From the NCBI GenBank assembly GCA_013176395.1, contig JABMLP010000039.1, forward strand, positions 1 to 64,000: a stretch of 64,000 nt of DNA, written 5' to 3'. The stretch is from Venturia oleaginea. Taxonomy: Eukaryota > Ascomycota > Dothideomycetes > Venturiales > Venturiaceae. A program made the translations under genes and the position numbers. The notes under the pieces were generated by a model. It did not search any database and had not been told where the DNA came from. It saw nothing but the letters and a program-made list of their open reading frames with translations. Below, in pieces: positions 11,127 through 22,156 of this stretch. Positions within the stretch are counted from its first letter, which is position 1. Every line of letters begins with the position of its first letter.

Positions 11127-14124
11127 CTATACCATTCCCAGTTGATGTAAGAAGTTCTGGAACTGTTGACCATTCTTTGGCTTAGTCAACCCATCTGCAA
11201 CCATGTCTGCAGTAGGACAGAACTCCACGATCAATTGGTTCCTTTCCCTCATTCTTCTGACATTGTTGTATGCGATGTCAATGTGTTTAGATCTCTCATG
11301 AGCATGGGAGTCCTTAACCAGGCTGAGACAAGCTTGGTTGTCTCCCTTCAGAACCATGAGAGGCTCAAAAGCGTTCTTGCCTACCATGTCCGGATGTCCC
11401 ATTTCCCTCAAGAGCGATGAAAGGAATTGAGCTTGTTTACCACCGCTGCTCATTGCCATGTATTCAGCTTCCATCGTAGAGGTTGCTACTGACTTCATCT
11501 TCTTGCTCATCCAGGCAACTGGTGCTCCAGCAAGAAAGAAACACCCATCCTAGGATGGAGACCCTGTCTGCCTTGTCCATAGCGTAATCTGCATCTGAGT
11601 ATCCCACAAGCCCAGTATGTCCTCCAATGCTGTATTCCAGTCCAAGATCTGGAAATGACCTGAGGTACCTAGCTACTTTCTTGATTGCCTTCTCATGGAA
11701 TACCGTTGGGTCAGATGCATAGGAGCTGAGTCTTCCAATAGCAAAAGCTATATCTGGCCTGCACATCATCATTGGCCACATCCATGTTCCCGTCTGCTCC
11801 TGGTAGCTCCCACTATCTGCGCGAGGATCTGTTGGTCCTGATTTCCTCAGATCATCATAGGAATCCATGGGTGACAGTGTTGGCTTCCCTTTTTCCGCCG
11901 ACATTCCAAACTTTGCGAGGGCCTCCCTGATGTAGTGTCCTTGGTCAAGCTTCAGGGTTCCCTTCGTTCTATCCCTGGCGATCCTCATGCCAAAAATCTT
12001 GTCTGGTTCTCCTAGGTCCTTGATCTGGAAGATCTTTCCAAATTCTTGCTTGAACCATTTGATATTGTCGAGATTTGAGGATGCAATAGGTATGTCGTCT
12101 ACCCATGTAAGAATCATGATGTCTCTCTCCTTGTGAACCAAAAGACAGGGGTCAACTTCTGATTGGGCAAAGCCCAACTTCTTCAATTTCTCTACACAGA
12201 GTTGGTTCCAGTCTCTTGCTGCTTGTTTCAGACCATACAAGCTCTTCAGCATCTTGAAGACTTTGCCTGGTGGAATGTCTACTCCTGGGGGAGGGATCAT
12301 GAAGATGTCCTCTTTCAGGAATGATTCGGTGAATGCATTGTTTACATCAACTACATGCATGTGGAGATTCTTCTTGGCAACAGTAGCCATAAAGCATCTC
12401 AGGGTATCATGCCTAACAGTAGGTGCAAAGGTGTCCGTGAAGTCTACACCTAGTTTCTGTGAGAATCCTCTGGCCACAAGCCTTGCCTTGAACTTATCGA
12501 TTGCTCCACTGATGAGGTACTTCACGTCGAATACCCATTTGGATGTCACAAGATTGGCTTCCTTGGGGGGGACAACCTGGCTCCATGTGTGGTTGCTCTC
12601 CAGTGCAGCCAGTTCCTTCTGAATAGCCTCCTTCCATAGGTGGCCCCATTTCTTGTCCTGGATCGCCTCTTTGTAGGTCTTGGGATAGGGATGTTGTGCT
12701 TGGCTCCCACTGTCTCCTTGCACGCAATGAAAGCAGCTTCGTCGATCTCACCTAGGAAATCTTTCCCATCTGCAGCAAGCTCACTAGCCATCATCATGAT
12801 CTGGGCGAACATAGCGTAATCGAGTCTTTTCGATGGTCTCTCGTCCGAGGTAATAGAGTCTGACCTAAGTCTCTTACGCCCTGTTTCCTGAGCTTGAGTT
12901 GATGCAGGTGTAGAATGCACAGGTGTAGAGGTAGGTTGAGTAGGGATTGCTGTCTCAGACTCAGCCGGGTGAGATATCTCTGTTGGACTTGTTACTTCTG
13001 GCCCTTGGGAGTCTGCCAATGCAATTTCCTCTGGCGTGGATTTCCTAACAATTCTCTCAAAGACTGGGAATTTAGGTACCAATTCCCTAGCTGGCCTGGG
13101 TGTCTCAACAGTCTCTGGGATTATTGGGAGTTTTCTCGGTCTTCCTCTTGGATTCCTGTTAAGGCTTGCTGAGTTGGTTTGACCTGCCGTTCCGAGGTTC
13201 AAACTCAAGTCAGCTCCTCTTTGATCTTCAAGGAACCTTACCGAGCTGTGTGTCTTGATATCCCTGAAATCTGGATCCCAGAACTTCCACATTTTTCTCG
13301 TACCTTTGACATATCCCATGAAGACTACAGGCTTGCCAGTATTCATGAATTTGTCAGCCCTCGACTTGGAGGAGTTATGCATTGCCCCTGCAAGCTCCTC
13401 TCTCGGGACATGTACGATAGCCTGACATCCCCATACTCGGAGGTGATCAATTGAGGGTTTCCTTCCTGACCATGCTTCTTCTGGGGAGAGCCTGAATCCT
13501 TCAAGCTCTGGACCGTTGGCGAGAAGATTGCTGACATAGGTATGGGTTTCGATTGCTTCTGGCCAGAACTCAATAGGCATTCCGGAATCCTCGCACATAG
13601 CCCGGACATTGTTCTCTGAGGTCTGGATATTCCTTTCCGCAACCCCATTCTGGTTGGAACTATATGCATCTGTGAACTCAGGGTGAATACCCTCTTCTTT
13701 CTCCCAATCTCTCGCCAGCTTGACAAGTTCTCCCGCATTGTCGATCCTCACAGCTTTCAGCTTCTTCCTAGTTTCAGTCTCGGCTGACACTTTCCATTGT
13801 CTGAGTTCTTGAGGTGCATCCGACTTCTCTCTCATTGGCCTTGTCCATTTCTTTCGGGAAGCATTTTCGACGATCTGTAGGAACCACTTGAATCCCTTTC
13901 TTGACACGGGCAATGGTCCACAGATATCGACTGAGATAAGTTCCATAATTTCTTGCATCGGTTCCGTCACCCTACCATAGCTTCTTTTCATTTTGGTAGT
14001 AAGACAGATCTTGCATGGACAGTCTCTTGACTCAAAGGTAGGAATTGGCTGGTCTAAGGTAGTAACCTTGTGGACGTATCTTAGGGACTTGGCCCCGTAA
14101 TGGGCAAACCTTCTATGCCATAGC
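11127..14124 (-). pseudogene. Copia pol: integrase, RT, RNase H
   Basis: Integrase (13991-12546) keeps the triad: SVDICGPL near 13925, VRIDNAGEL near 13740 and GVAERNIQ near 13640. RT (12723-11464) shows KWVFDVKY, KARLVARGFSQ, VDVNNAF, SLYGLKQAARDWN and LTWVDD near 12100, where YVDD is usual. RNase H (11510-11127) shows TSTMEAEYMAM and SKHIDIAYN. Frameshifts lie near 12695 and 11540. The upstream part of integrase continues across the gypsy insertion at 14124/19799. Damage is light, so this was probably active not long before gypsy B landed. Confidence 0.9.
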
Positions 14125-14405
14125 TGTCAAAGGATAGATCCTTTCTCAACTTATCCTGGATGGATTCTTAGCACTACCTGGTAGTCTTTCACGTGCGCCT
14201 AGCAGGGATTGTTTGAGGATTGTTTCACATGTATTTCTATTCCTTTCCATACTTCTCTGGACAGCATGTCCTTTTTTCTTATACGGAGGACATATATACT
14301 AGTCGTCCTTCCTACACTTACACATTCTTCTCTGTACTTAGATACTTCGAAATACAAGCAGTCTTCTCTCACTTGCGAAACGCCTTTGAGGGTTGAACTC
14401 TTACA
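14125..14405 (+). repeat. 5' LTR of gypsy copy B
   Basis: TGTCAAAGGATAG ... CTCTTACA, 281 bp. It has a CATATATAC box near 14292, and GTACTTAGATA at 14334-14344 about 40 bp downstream. Confidence 0.95.
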
Positions 14406-15420
14406 TTATCTAAGTACCGCACCAGTACCTCTTGCTGACAGTAAGAGAGAGTCTCTGCAGCAATCGTCAGAGCAAAGAGAAAGCCTTCCATTGAGCGAGG
14501 TACCGAGAAAGCCCTCCATCGAGCGAGGCACTGAGAAAGCCCTCCATTGAGCGAGGCATTGAGAAAGAGTTTGCTAGGTACCTCATAACCTAGGACGGAT
14601 GCTACATCTTCTCATTGTGTAGTAATCACGAACGTCGAAGATTGAGAGTTGTTGAAACTTGTCCTTTGCGAAGGTATATCAACAACGTCCAAAGTGACAC
14701 CCACAAGTTGAAAGTACTCCCAGGTCAATCCTGTTGGTGATTCAAGGTCCTAAAGAGGACACCCAAGCCATTTTCAGTACTCTCAGGATGAGCCTGCAGA
14801 GTCAAGGTCCTAAAGAGGACACCCCAGCCATTTCAGTACTCTCAGGAAGAGCCTGTAGAGTCAAGGTCCTAAAGAGGACACCCAAGCCATTTTCAGTACT
14901 CTCAGGACGAGCCTGCAGAGTCAAGGTCCTAAAGAGGACACCCCAGCCATTTCAGTAGTCTCAGGAAGAGCCTGTAGAGTCAAGGTCCTAAAGAGGACAC
15001 CTAACCCAAGAAGCAAGGGCCAACCTCAAGGGCCAACCTCAAGGGCCAAACAAAAAGGAATTTCAAGAAGAGAACACTTGTCCTAACCCAAGAAGCAAGG
15101 GCCAACCTCAAAGACCAACCTCAAGAGCCAACCTCAAGGGCCAAACAAAAGGGGAATTCAAGAGAATTCAAGCTGAGATTTTCTAGAAGGTGCTAGAATC
15201 TCCAAGAAGCAAGGGCCAACTGTAAGGGCCAATCCACAGTAAATTCTCGCAAAATTTACAAAGAGGAAATCAGAGGTCATCCTAAGACAGCGTAGTCTTA
15301 GGAGTTGAAGCTGTAATAAGCTGAGGAAAGAAAGAGTTAGGAAGAGAGATTCAATACCCTTGACCTTCATAGTCCCTAGGAGCTCCGTCCTTAGTAATAA
15401 GGGTTGCAGAGCAGACTGTC
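14406..15420 (+). repeat. 5' leader of gypsy B with tandem repeats
   Basis: No gene is seen. At 14742-15003 a 59-60 bp unit (TCAAGGTCCTAAAGAGGACA...) is present about 4.4 times. It is the same unit as in copy A, but with a different copy number. Confidence 0.85.
14407..14417 (+). promoter_or_regulatory. Self-priming primer-binding site of gypsy B
   Basis: TATCTAAGTAC, one base after the LTR, is the exact complement of 14334-14344 in the LTR. No match to a tRNA 3' end is evident. Tf1-type self-priming is the likely use. Confidence 0.65.
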
Positions 15421-17063
15421 AAGGATGAAATCAGTCGGAAGGAAACTCAGCCTCAGAGCCTGTACTCGATGATTGGAACGTCAATCAAGATTGATAACCG
15501 CCTATTCGAAAGAAAACTTCAGAGGAAGGGAGTTAGTTCTTATCGAGGACATGGAAGCAACAGTCGTGCGAATATAGGTGTTTGAGTTGATTCATACGGA
15601 CCGCAGCCAATGGAGCTCGACAAGATCCAGAGCGCTCCACGTGGATCCAAGAAAGGTACATGTTAAGGGATGGAATCCTTCTCTCTAGCTTATCCATGAC
15701 TGGATTTCCAATTGTTCTCTTGTTATTCTGCAAGCTGTCATGTTCTATTTTGCAAGCTGTCATGTTCTATTTTGCAAGCTGTCATGTTCTATTTTGCAAG
15801 CTGTCATGTTCTATTTTGCAAGTTGTCACGTTTCCATTTAAAGATACTTTCTAGAAGGATCTATTGTAAGAGGAGGATTATATATACGAGCTATCCTTCC
15901 TGTACTTACACTTTCTTCTCTGTACTTAGATACTTGAAATATAAGCTGTCTTCCCTCACTTGCGAAACACCTTTGAGGGTTGAACTCTTACAGTACAGGT
16001 CAGAAAGCCCAAAAAAAGAACAACACTGGACGTTTCACGAATCAGGGACAACGATTCGGAAACTCACCCATGGGCTCAGAACACCTCAAGGCTTTACAAT
16101 CCGATGCGTCAGTACCGCCAATCCACAACATACTGAGCTGGACGGCTTGTTATGAGGACGACTGCAAGGTACACCTATCCGAGAAGCAGAGCTCCGGATA
16201 CTACCCTCGGGATAGAGGAGGTTACCAAGGTAACGGCAATGTCAAAGGACATCTCGCTATGATGAGTTCGTCATCTAGCTCACCCGGTCTTTATGGCACT
16301 CAGTTGGTATTGCCAAAAGCAGAGTATGGCACAAACCAATTCGGGGTTGGGAATACAATGGCTGCTGTCAAAGTTATCAGCAGATACCCAAGCATGAGAA
16401 AGAATCCGGAACACGATCTTCACTGGATGATTCCATCGAACTGGTACAAAGTCAAAGAATGCCCACTGTGGGAGCACAAGTCCGAGGAAGACCCAGGAGA
16501 ACCAGATTGGGAATTCCACTGGGTTCACGAAAAGGAAGTCAACAATACGACCCTCAGGAAGATGATGAAAATCCCAAACATCAGTACAAGATGTACAGCA
16601 CGTCCACCACAGACACTCATCTATGAATTGCTGCGAGTATGAGGAATGCGATTTACCTCAGCACCAGGAAATGAAAGATCTTGGAGAAATACTCCAAGAG
16701 TTGCCAGCCATTTCCGGGAGTTGGTCTACACCAAACGAAAACGAATCTCTACAGTCTATGTCGGGCGACGACAGTGAGTCTACAGTAGAAGACAACTCCA
16801 ACGAAGGAGAATCGAAGGAAGATCTAGAGTTTATGACCTTCCGGCTCTCACGTTTGACACGAGACGTTGAACGAGCAATTGATCAGGACGATTCTCAGTG
16901 CAAAGACGTCTATCCAAATGCATGCCTTGACTTCACCTGCCCATACCATCCGAATGGGGCAAGGAACCTTCGACACCTTGTCCGACGATTGGACATCGCA
17001 GTCAAAACAAAGCAAGCACGCAAATGGCATGAGAATTCGGGAAACGAGGAGGATCAACAGTAG
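15421..17063 (+). pseudogene. Gypsy B gag remnant, split by a solo LTR
   Basis: This is colinear with the gag remnant of copy A: SIKIDNRLFERK near 15490, then frames at 15980-16642 and 16623-17063 with the acidic DDSESTVEDNSNEGESKEDLEF linker region. The solo LTR at 15661-15992 interrupts it. The capsid region is absent. Frameshifts separate the pieces. Confidence 0.6.
15661..15992 (+). repeat. Solo LTR nested in gypsy B, with GTACA duplication
   Basis: It runs from TGTTAAGGGATGG to CTCTTACA, 332 bp. The target duplication GTACA is at 15656-15660 and 15993-15997, and copy A shows the uninterrupted sequence AAAGGTACAGGTCAG. Inside, a 22 bp unit (TGCAAGCTGTCATGTTCTAT..) is repeated about 4.5 times at 15730-15832. 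The 3' half matches 5263-5395. Confidence 0.95.
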
Positions 17064-17074
17064 AGAGGCCCCTG

Positions 17075-19403
17075 TTGAATCCTAATGAAGCGCCTCATTT
17101 TCTGAACAACCTTGGTACATCCAAGATGCTGGTCGAAGGAAAGATCGACGACGTACCAGCATGGGCCTTCATCGACACTGGTGCCGATAGGAATCTTCTA
17201 AGCGAGAAATTGGTCGACGAATGGAAACTACCCGTACGGTCGAAACGGCATCCATATCCACTAACTATCGCTGATGGAAGACCTGTCAACTTCAATGGAG
17301 GCATAGTGATCTACGAAGCAGACATAATCTTGTGGATACAAGGGAGGAAAGAACAGATTGTTCTAGACGTCACGAATATTGGAGACTCGGATTTGATCCT
17401 TGGTCTGTCGTGGCTTCGAACTCACAATCCGCATATCGACTGGAGAACATTGACGCGCACGTTCCCGGACCAACGATATCCCGTGCAGGCTAGCATGCGC
17501 GCTAGAACACGGACAGCACAAAGACCTTTGCGGAAAAGGCCTACACACGTTGAAGTGGCATACTGCTATCGTCTCCAGACAGAGGAGGATAGGTCAGTGT
17601 TCCAAATTCCCCATGGGTACCAGGAGTTTGCAGAACTTTTTAAAAGGGAATCGATCGAAGATTCTCTTCCACCACACCAACCATGGAATCATGAGATCAA
17701 GCTCAAGAATAATGAACAACCAAAGAAGTTCAAGGTCTACCCATTGAGGGAAGATCAGCTTGAAACCCTTCGTGAATATATCGACGATTTCACGAAGAAG
17801 AAGTTCATCCGGGAGTCGAAGTCACCCGCCGGATATTCAGTTTTCTACGTACCCAAGCCCGATGGTTCACAACGATTGTGTGTCGATTACCGACATCTAA
17901 ATGAGATTTCGGTGAAGAATGCGTACACGCTGCCTTTAATCCAGGAGTTGAGGGACAGACTCCAAGGAGCCAGATGATTCACGAAATTCGATATTCCTGC
18001 GGCTTTTCATCGAATTAGGATTAAGGAAGGTGACGAGTGGAAGACAGCATTCCGCACTCACCTTGAGCACTACGAATACCTTGTCATGCCCTTTGGTTTG
18101 ACAAACGCCCCTGCGACGCTGCAAGCCTATATGAACAATGTGCTTCGCGAGCACTTAGACAAGTTTGTGTCTGTTTATATGGATGACATTTTGGTTTACT
18201 ATTGAACGTTCAAAGAACACGCCAATCACGTTCGAACCGTCCTCCGCGCACTACAGATATTTAACTTGCGGCTGAAACCCTCGAAAAGCGAATTCCACAA
18301 GCAACGAATCAAGTTCGTTGGATGTTTTGTCTCTCAAGATGGACTTGAGATGGACCCGGAAATTTACCAGAAGGTCCGCGATTGGCCGGTACCCTCGAAC
18401 GTCAAAGGAGTACAGTCATTTCACGCCTTCGCGAATTATTATCGACAATTCATCGAAAGCTTTTCCGAAGTTGCAGAACCCCTCACGGGATTGATGAAGA
18501 AGGGGATTACCTTGGAATGGAACGAGCATGCGCAAAAGGCCTTTGACGCACTCAAGATACGGTTAACAACACCACCCATTCTGCAACTGTTTAACTCAGA
18601 AAAAACAGCCACAGTCGAGGCGGATGCGTCCGATCGAGCCCTCGGAGCATGTCTCAGCCAACCTGATTCAGATGGAAAGCTAAGACCAGTAGCTTACCAC
18701 GCACGAAAATTCCTGAAAGCAGAAGTCATCTACTCCACTTCAGACAAGGAACTCATGGCCATAGTTGATGCCTTCAAGTACTGGAAGCATTATCTTGAAG
18801 GAGCGAAACACAAGATTACCGTGTATTCCGATCACAAGAACCTGCGGAATTTCACGACGACAAAGGAATTGAATCGACGGCAACTAAGATGGTCAGAAGA
18901 ACTGTCATTTTACAACTTCCATATCCTTTACAAGAAAGGAAAGGAAAACGTTAACGCCGATGCATTAAGTCGACGAGAAGACTTCATGGCAGGAGAAAAA
19001 GAGAAAGTCGAACGCGCTTTGTTCCGACAGAAGGTGATGCACTTGTGCACCAAGTCTCATCACTTCAGACAGGAAAGTCCTCTTATTGGCAAGAGGTCAG
19101 GAACGCGCAGCAAAGGATCCAGATGTACAAGGCTACATTCAATCAGCAGATCAGAATACCCGTATTGAAGACGGATTGCTCCTCTTCAACAACTTGGTAT
19201 ATCTTCCCACGAGCCTTAGGAAACAGTACTTCCTACATCAACACGAATCTCCACTCAATGGTCATTGCCGACCAGAGATTGTCCTTTCACGACTTCAGAA
19301 TACCTTCTACTTCCCGCGCATGCGACAGGAAGTTTTCAAGGAAATAGGAAAGTGTGTTCTTTGCAAAAAGGCCAAGTACGAACGACAGAAACTGTCGCAT
19401 TAG
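17075..19403 (+). pseudogene. Gypsy B pol remnant: protease, RT, RNase H, integrase zinc finger
   Basis: One frame runs from 17075 to 19168 apart from two TGA codons. It has protease FIDTGAD, RT with [26 protein letters not shown] and YMDDILVYY, and RNase H with VEADASD and YSDHKNLRNF. TGA at 17975-17977 replaces the conserved Trp after GAR and is shared with copy A. TGA at 18203-18205 replaces the Arg codon CGA that copy A still has. A frameshift near 19090 precedes the H2C2 integrase finger (to 19403). No integrase core follows. The GGGGGAGAAGAAGGGTAA tract at 19501-19518 is the likely plus-strand primer. Confidence 0.9.
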
Positions 19404-19518
19404 ATACCTTTGAAAGTATCTACGGTGATGTTTTTCAAAACGACGGACCGAGTCTACGTCCTCCTAGGCGTACAAAAAGCAGAACCGCCCCAACGGAAAC
19501 GGGGGAGAAGAAGGGTAA

Positions 19519-19798
19519 TGTCAAAGGATAGATCCTTTCTCAACTTATCCTGGATGGATTCTTAGCACTACCTGGTAGTTCTCACGTGCGCCTAGCAGGG
19601 ATTGTTTGAGGATTGTTTCACATGTATTTCTATTCCTTTCCATACTTCTCTGGACAGCATGTCCTTTTTTCTTATACGGAGGACATATATACTAGTCGTC
19701 CTTCCTACACTTACACATTCTTCTCTGTACTTAGATACTTCGAAATACAAGCAGTCTTCTCTCACTTGCGAAACACCTTTGAGGGTTGAACTCTTACA
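19519..19798 (+). repeat. 3' LTR of gypsy copy B
   Basis: A 280 bp repeat that pairs with 14125-14405 and is followed by the second ATAGC. Confidence 0.95.
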
Positions 19799-21642
19799 AT
19801 AGCTCCCACTGAGCCTTCTTCCTAGTGAGAGATGGGGACAGCTCCTCACTTTCGTCAAGGGGAATAGGTTCGCCTTCTGCAGAAGGGAAAGCCCATTCAA
19901 GCTCATGGACTTTTCTCCCTTTCCTCTTTCCCTTTTCCTGCAAGTTCTTGATGTTTGTAACGATAGGGACTCCTCTCCTAACGATAGTTTGAAGAACAGG
20001 TTCGCCATTGGTGCTTGAGAGAACATTGAAGTCTGGTGGCCGAATATCAAATTGAGTCGAGAGTTTATTCCATGATACAAGATTGACTCCGAGTCCAGGT
20101 ACAAGCAAAACCTTTTCAAGAACTACCTTATTGCCTCTCCTATCCTCCATGACTGCATCTCCTTCATAACTCGCAGAAAGGATTCCGCCTCCAACCTTAA
20201 TCAGTCTCTTCATAGGTAATGGCTTGAGTCTACCCTTGAAGAGAGATTGTTGGTCAGTCATATGAGATGAGGCGCAGGAATCGAGCAACCATTGCTGGGG
20301 TAGGAGCTTACCCATCGCTTGGACGCTGGTATGGGCAACTTCATCGTGGATCTCATCATCGGAGGAGACCTCCTCTGTTTCCTCGTCTCCAGTCTCAGGT
20401 TCTGACTGAGCAGCGTAAGCTCTTGCTGTTTTCTTGGGTCGCTGTTTCTTGACATCTAGGACTATCTTGGAAATCAGTTTCACAAGCTCGTCTTGGCTGA
20501 GGCTCTCGGAGGATGAGGATAAATGCGAAGGCAGTTTGGAACTTCGTTGCTTGGTTGTCGACTTCTTGAGGTTGGGACTCTTCCCTGTTCTTCTTTTCTC
20601 GACGGTGTCTTTTGCAGCTGAGAGGTGTTCGCAGTCCATAATTAGGTGCGGGCCGTGACAGTAGCAGCTGACATTCTTTCCGCTTCTAGATTTGTTCTTC
20701 TGGTTCTGGGATACCATTGCCGTTTCGTTTATCCTGATATCGGCCTCTCTTCCTTTCAGGAGCTTAAGGATGTGTTCTGGCTGCAGGTATGGCTGCGCTT
20801 GGATGGCTTGTTTCATTGCCGAGTACTCTGTTGGAAGAGCTGCCAGAAGGTGTCTCATTCTCTTCCCTGGGAGTTGGTAGTGAGCTTCTTCCGGAGAGAC
20901 TGATGCAATCTTTACCCCAAGATTGGTAAGGTACGTCCAAGAGCCATCAATTGTATCTCCCTCGTCCATCCTGAAGTTGACAAACTCCTGGATAGAAGAG
21001 GTAATATCTGCTGTCATGACCTCCATGTACTTCGTCATCAGGACTTCCCACAGATCTGATGCCCTCTCGTAGATACTGTACAGGTTCTGGTCGTCTTCTG
21101 ACAGGCACATCATGATCTTATGTATCGCCTTGCTGTTAGCAGACACCCAGTCATCATAGGGCCTCATGGCTGAATCTGCTCTTGTCTTGTTTGACGAAGT
21201 ATCTTGAGAGTCCTTTTCTTCCACGAAAGTAAACTCCGGGTGCGGGGGAGTATCTCCTCTAGCCTTGGCATCTTGATTTGCTGCCAGCTCTTTATCATCT
21301 AGCTGTAGAGACTTTCACGAAGGTCTGTTTCTTTGGACGAGAGGAGGGCGGAGCGGGGTAGGAGAATGTCGAGGGTTGTGAGGACCAAGGAATGAATCCT
21401 TGTCCCTCAGCACCTGGTGGTTTTGGTGCTCTTGTCTGTACCAGATGGCGATCATCTGGAAGGTCGTATGTCTTGTACTTGATGGCCTGGGAAATGACCC
21501 ACCAGGTCCCTTCACCAGTCAAGTAATTCCTTGCTCTTTGGAACCACGTCCTTGAGTTCTCGCAACTCAGTGTTGGCAGTGGCTGCCTGGATTTGTGCTC
21601 TGAAGACATGTCCCTTGGTCTTCCTTTCCTGACTCTTGTCAA
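19799..21642 (-). pseudogene. Copia gag and protease region
   Basis: Frames 21642-21295 and 21224-19799 encode a UBN2/Retrotran_gag type domain (LWEVLMTKYMEV, FRMDEGDTIDGSW, LLAALPTEYSAM), a degenerate zinc knuckle (SCYCHGPHLIMDC), an acidic linker, then the protease WLLDSCASSHMT. The usual DSG is DSC there, which would impair the active site. A frameshift near 21300 separates the first 115 residues. The last codons (QWEL) join those at 14124 once gypsy B is ignored. Confidence 0.85.
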
Positions 21643-21910
21643 AGCACTTGTATACCTCTTGTCCTTAGGAGGGTTGTTGTTCCTTTGTTCGATCCTGACC
21701 CCGTCAAATCAAACGCCTGCTCTTATCCTTGGGAGAGTTGGTGTCCCTTGTTCGATTCTGATCCCGTCAGATCAAACGCCTGCTCTTATCCTTGGGAGAG
21801 TTGGTGTCCCTGTTTGAATGCTGACCCTGTCACACTCAACGCCGTCTCTTATCCTTGGGAGAGACGTAGTTCCCTTGCTATCGGTTTAGTCCTGTAGAAC
21901 CTAGGCAAAA
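21643..21910 (-). repeat. Copia leader with about 62-bp tandem repeats
   Basis: Between 21670 and 21870 a unit with CTTATCCTTGGGAGAG is present three times, about 62 bp apart. No coding sequence is seen. Confidence 0.75.
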
Positions 21911-21925
21911 CCCGGGCTCATAACC
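21911..21925 (-). promoter_or_regulatory. Copia primer-binding site, half-tRNA type
   Basis: Directly inside the 5' LTR the minus strand reads GGTTATGAGCCCGGG. This is complementary to the anticodon stem-loop (CTCATAACC) of initiator tRNA-Met and not to its 3' end. Drosophila copia is known to prime from such a 5' half of initiator tRNA. Confidence 0.65.
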
Positions 21926-22156
21926 TGTTACGCTGAACGAGCAAAACAGAGTTATTCGGAAGTAGATTCAACACGAACTTAACGATAGGAGCCGATGAAC
22001 AGAACGAGTGTCACCCTGTGACTTGACTGTATTGACTGCAGAGGTTAAGTACACCGTTGCATCTGCATGCATATATATGCATGTCAATGCATTCCTTGGC
22101 ATCTATCACGTGCACTATGCCTGAGGTATCCAGGACTGGCATGCCACTGTTCAACA
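21926..22156 (-). repeat. 5' LTR of the copia element
   Basis: A 231 bp repeat that pairs with 10871-11102 with few differences. Confidence 0.88.

Larger units (their letters stand above)
14125..19798 (+). mobile_element. Ty3/gypsy element copy B inserted in the copia element
   Basis: LTRs at 14125-14405 and 19519-19798 flank an internal region colinear with copy A but on the plus strand. A perfect 5 bp target duplication ATAGC lies at 14120-14124 and 19799-19803. Without the nested solo LTR the internal part is about 4.78 kb, close to the 4.70 kb of copy A. It also lacks gag capsid and the integrase core. The two LTRs differ at only a few positions. Confidence 0.95.
10871..22156 (-). mobile_element. 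Ty1/copia element, interrupted by gypsy B
   Basis: It has LTRs of 232 bp (10871-11102) and 231 bp (21926-22156), reading TGTTGAA...CGTAACA on the minus strand. The internal part, without the 5.7 kb gypsy B insertion, reads gag, protease, integrase, RT, RNase H in copia order. If gypsy B and one ATAGC copy are ignored, the frame runs without a break from the end of the protease region into the integrase zinc-binding region (WELWHRRFAHYG). The five bases outside the LTRs (AAAAG left, TTTTT right) do not match, so one flank has been altered since insertion. Confidence 0.92.

Noticed and set aside
14742..15003. Regular repeats that might be read as a CRISPR array
   Set aside because: The units are contiguous with no unique spacers, lie in a retroelement leader and the genome is eukaryotic.
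15730..15832. 22-bp repeats as a CRISPR-like or satellite array
   Set aside because: They are an internal minisatellite of a solo LTR bounded by a target duplication.
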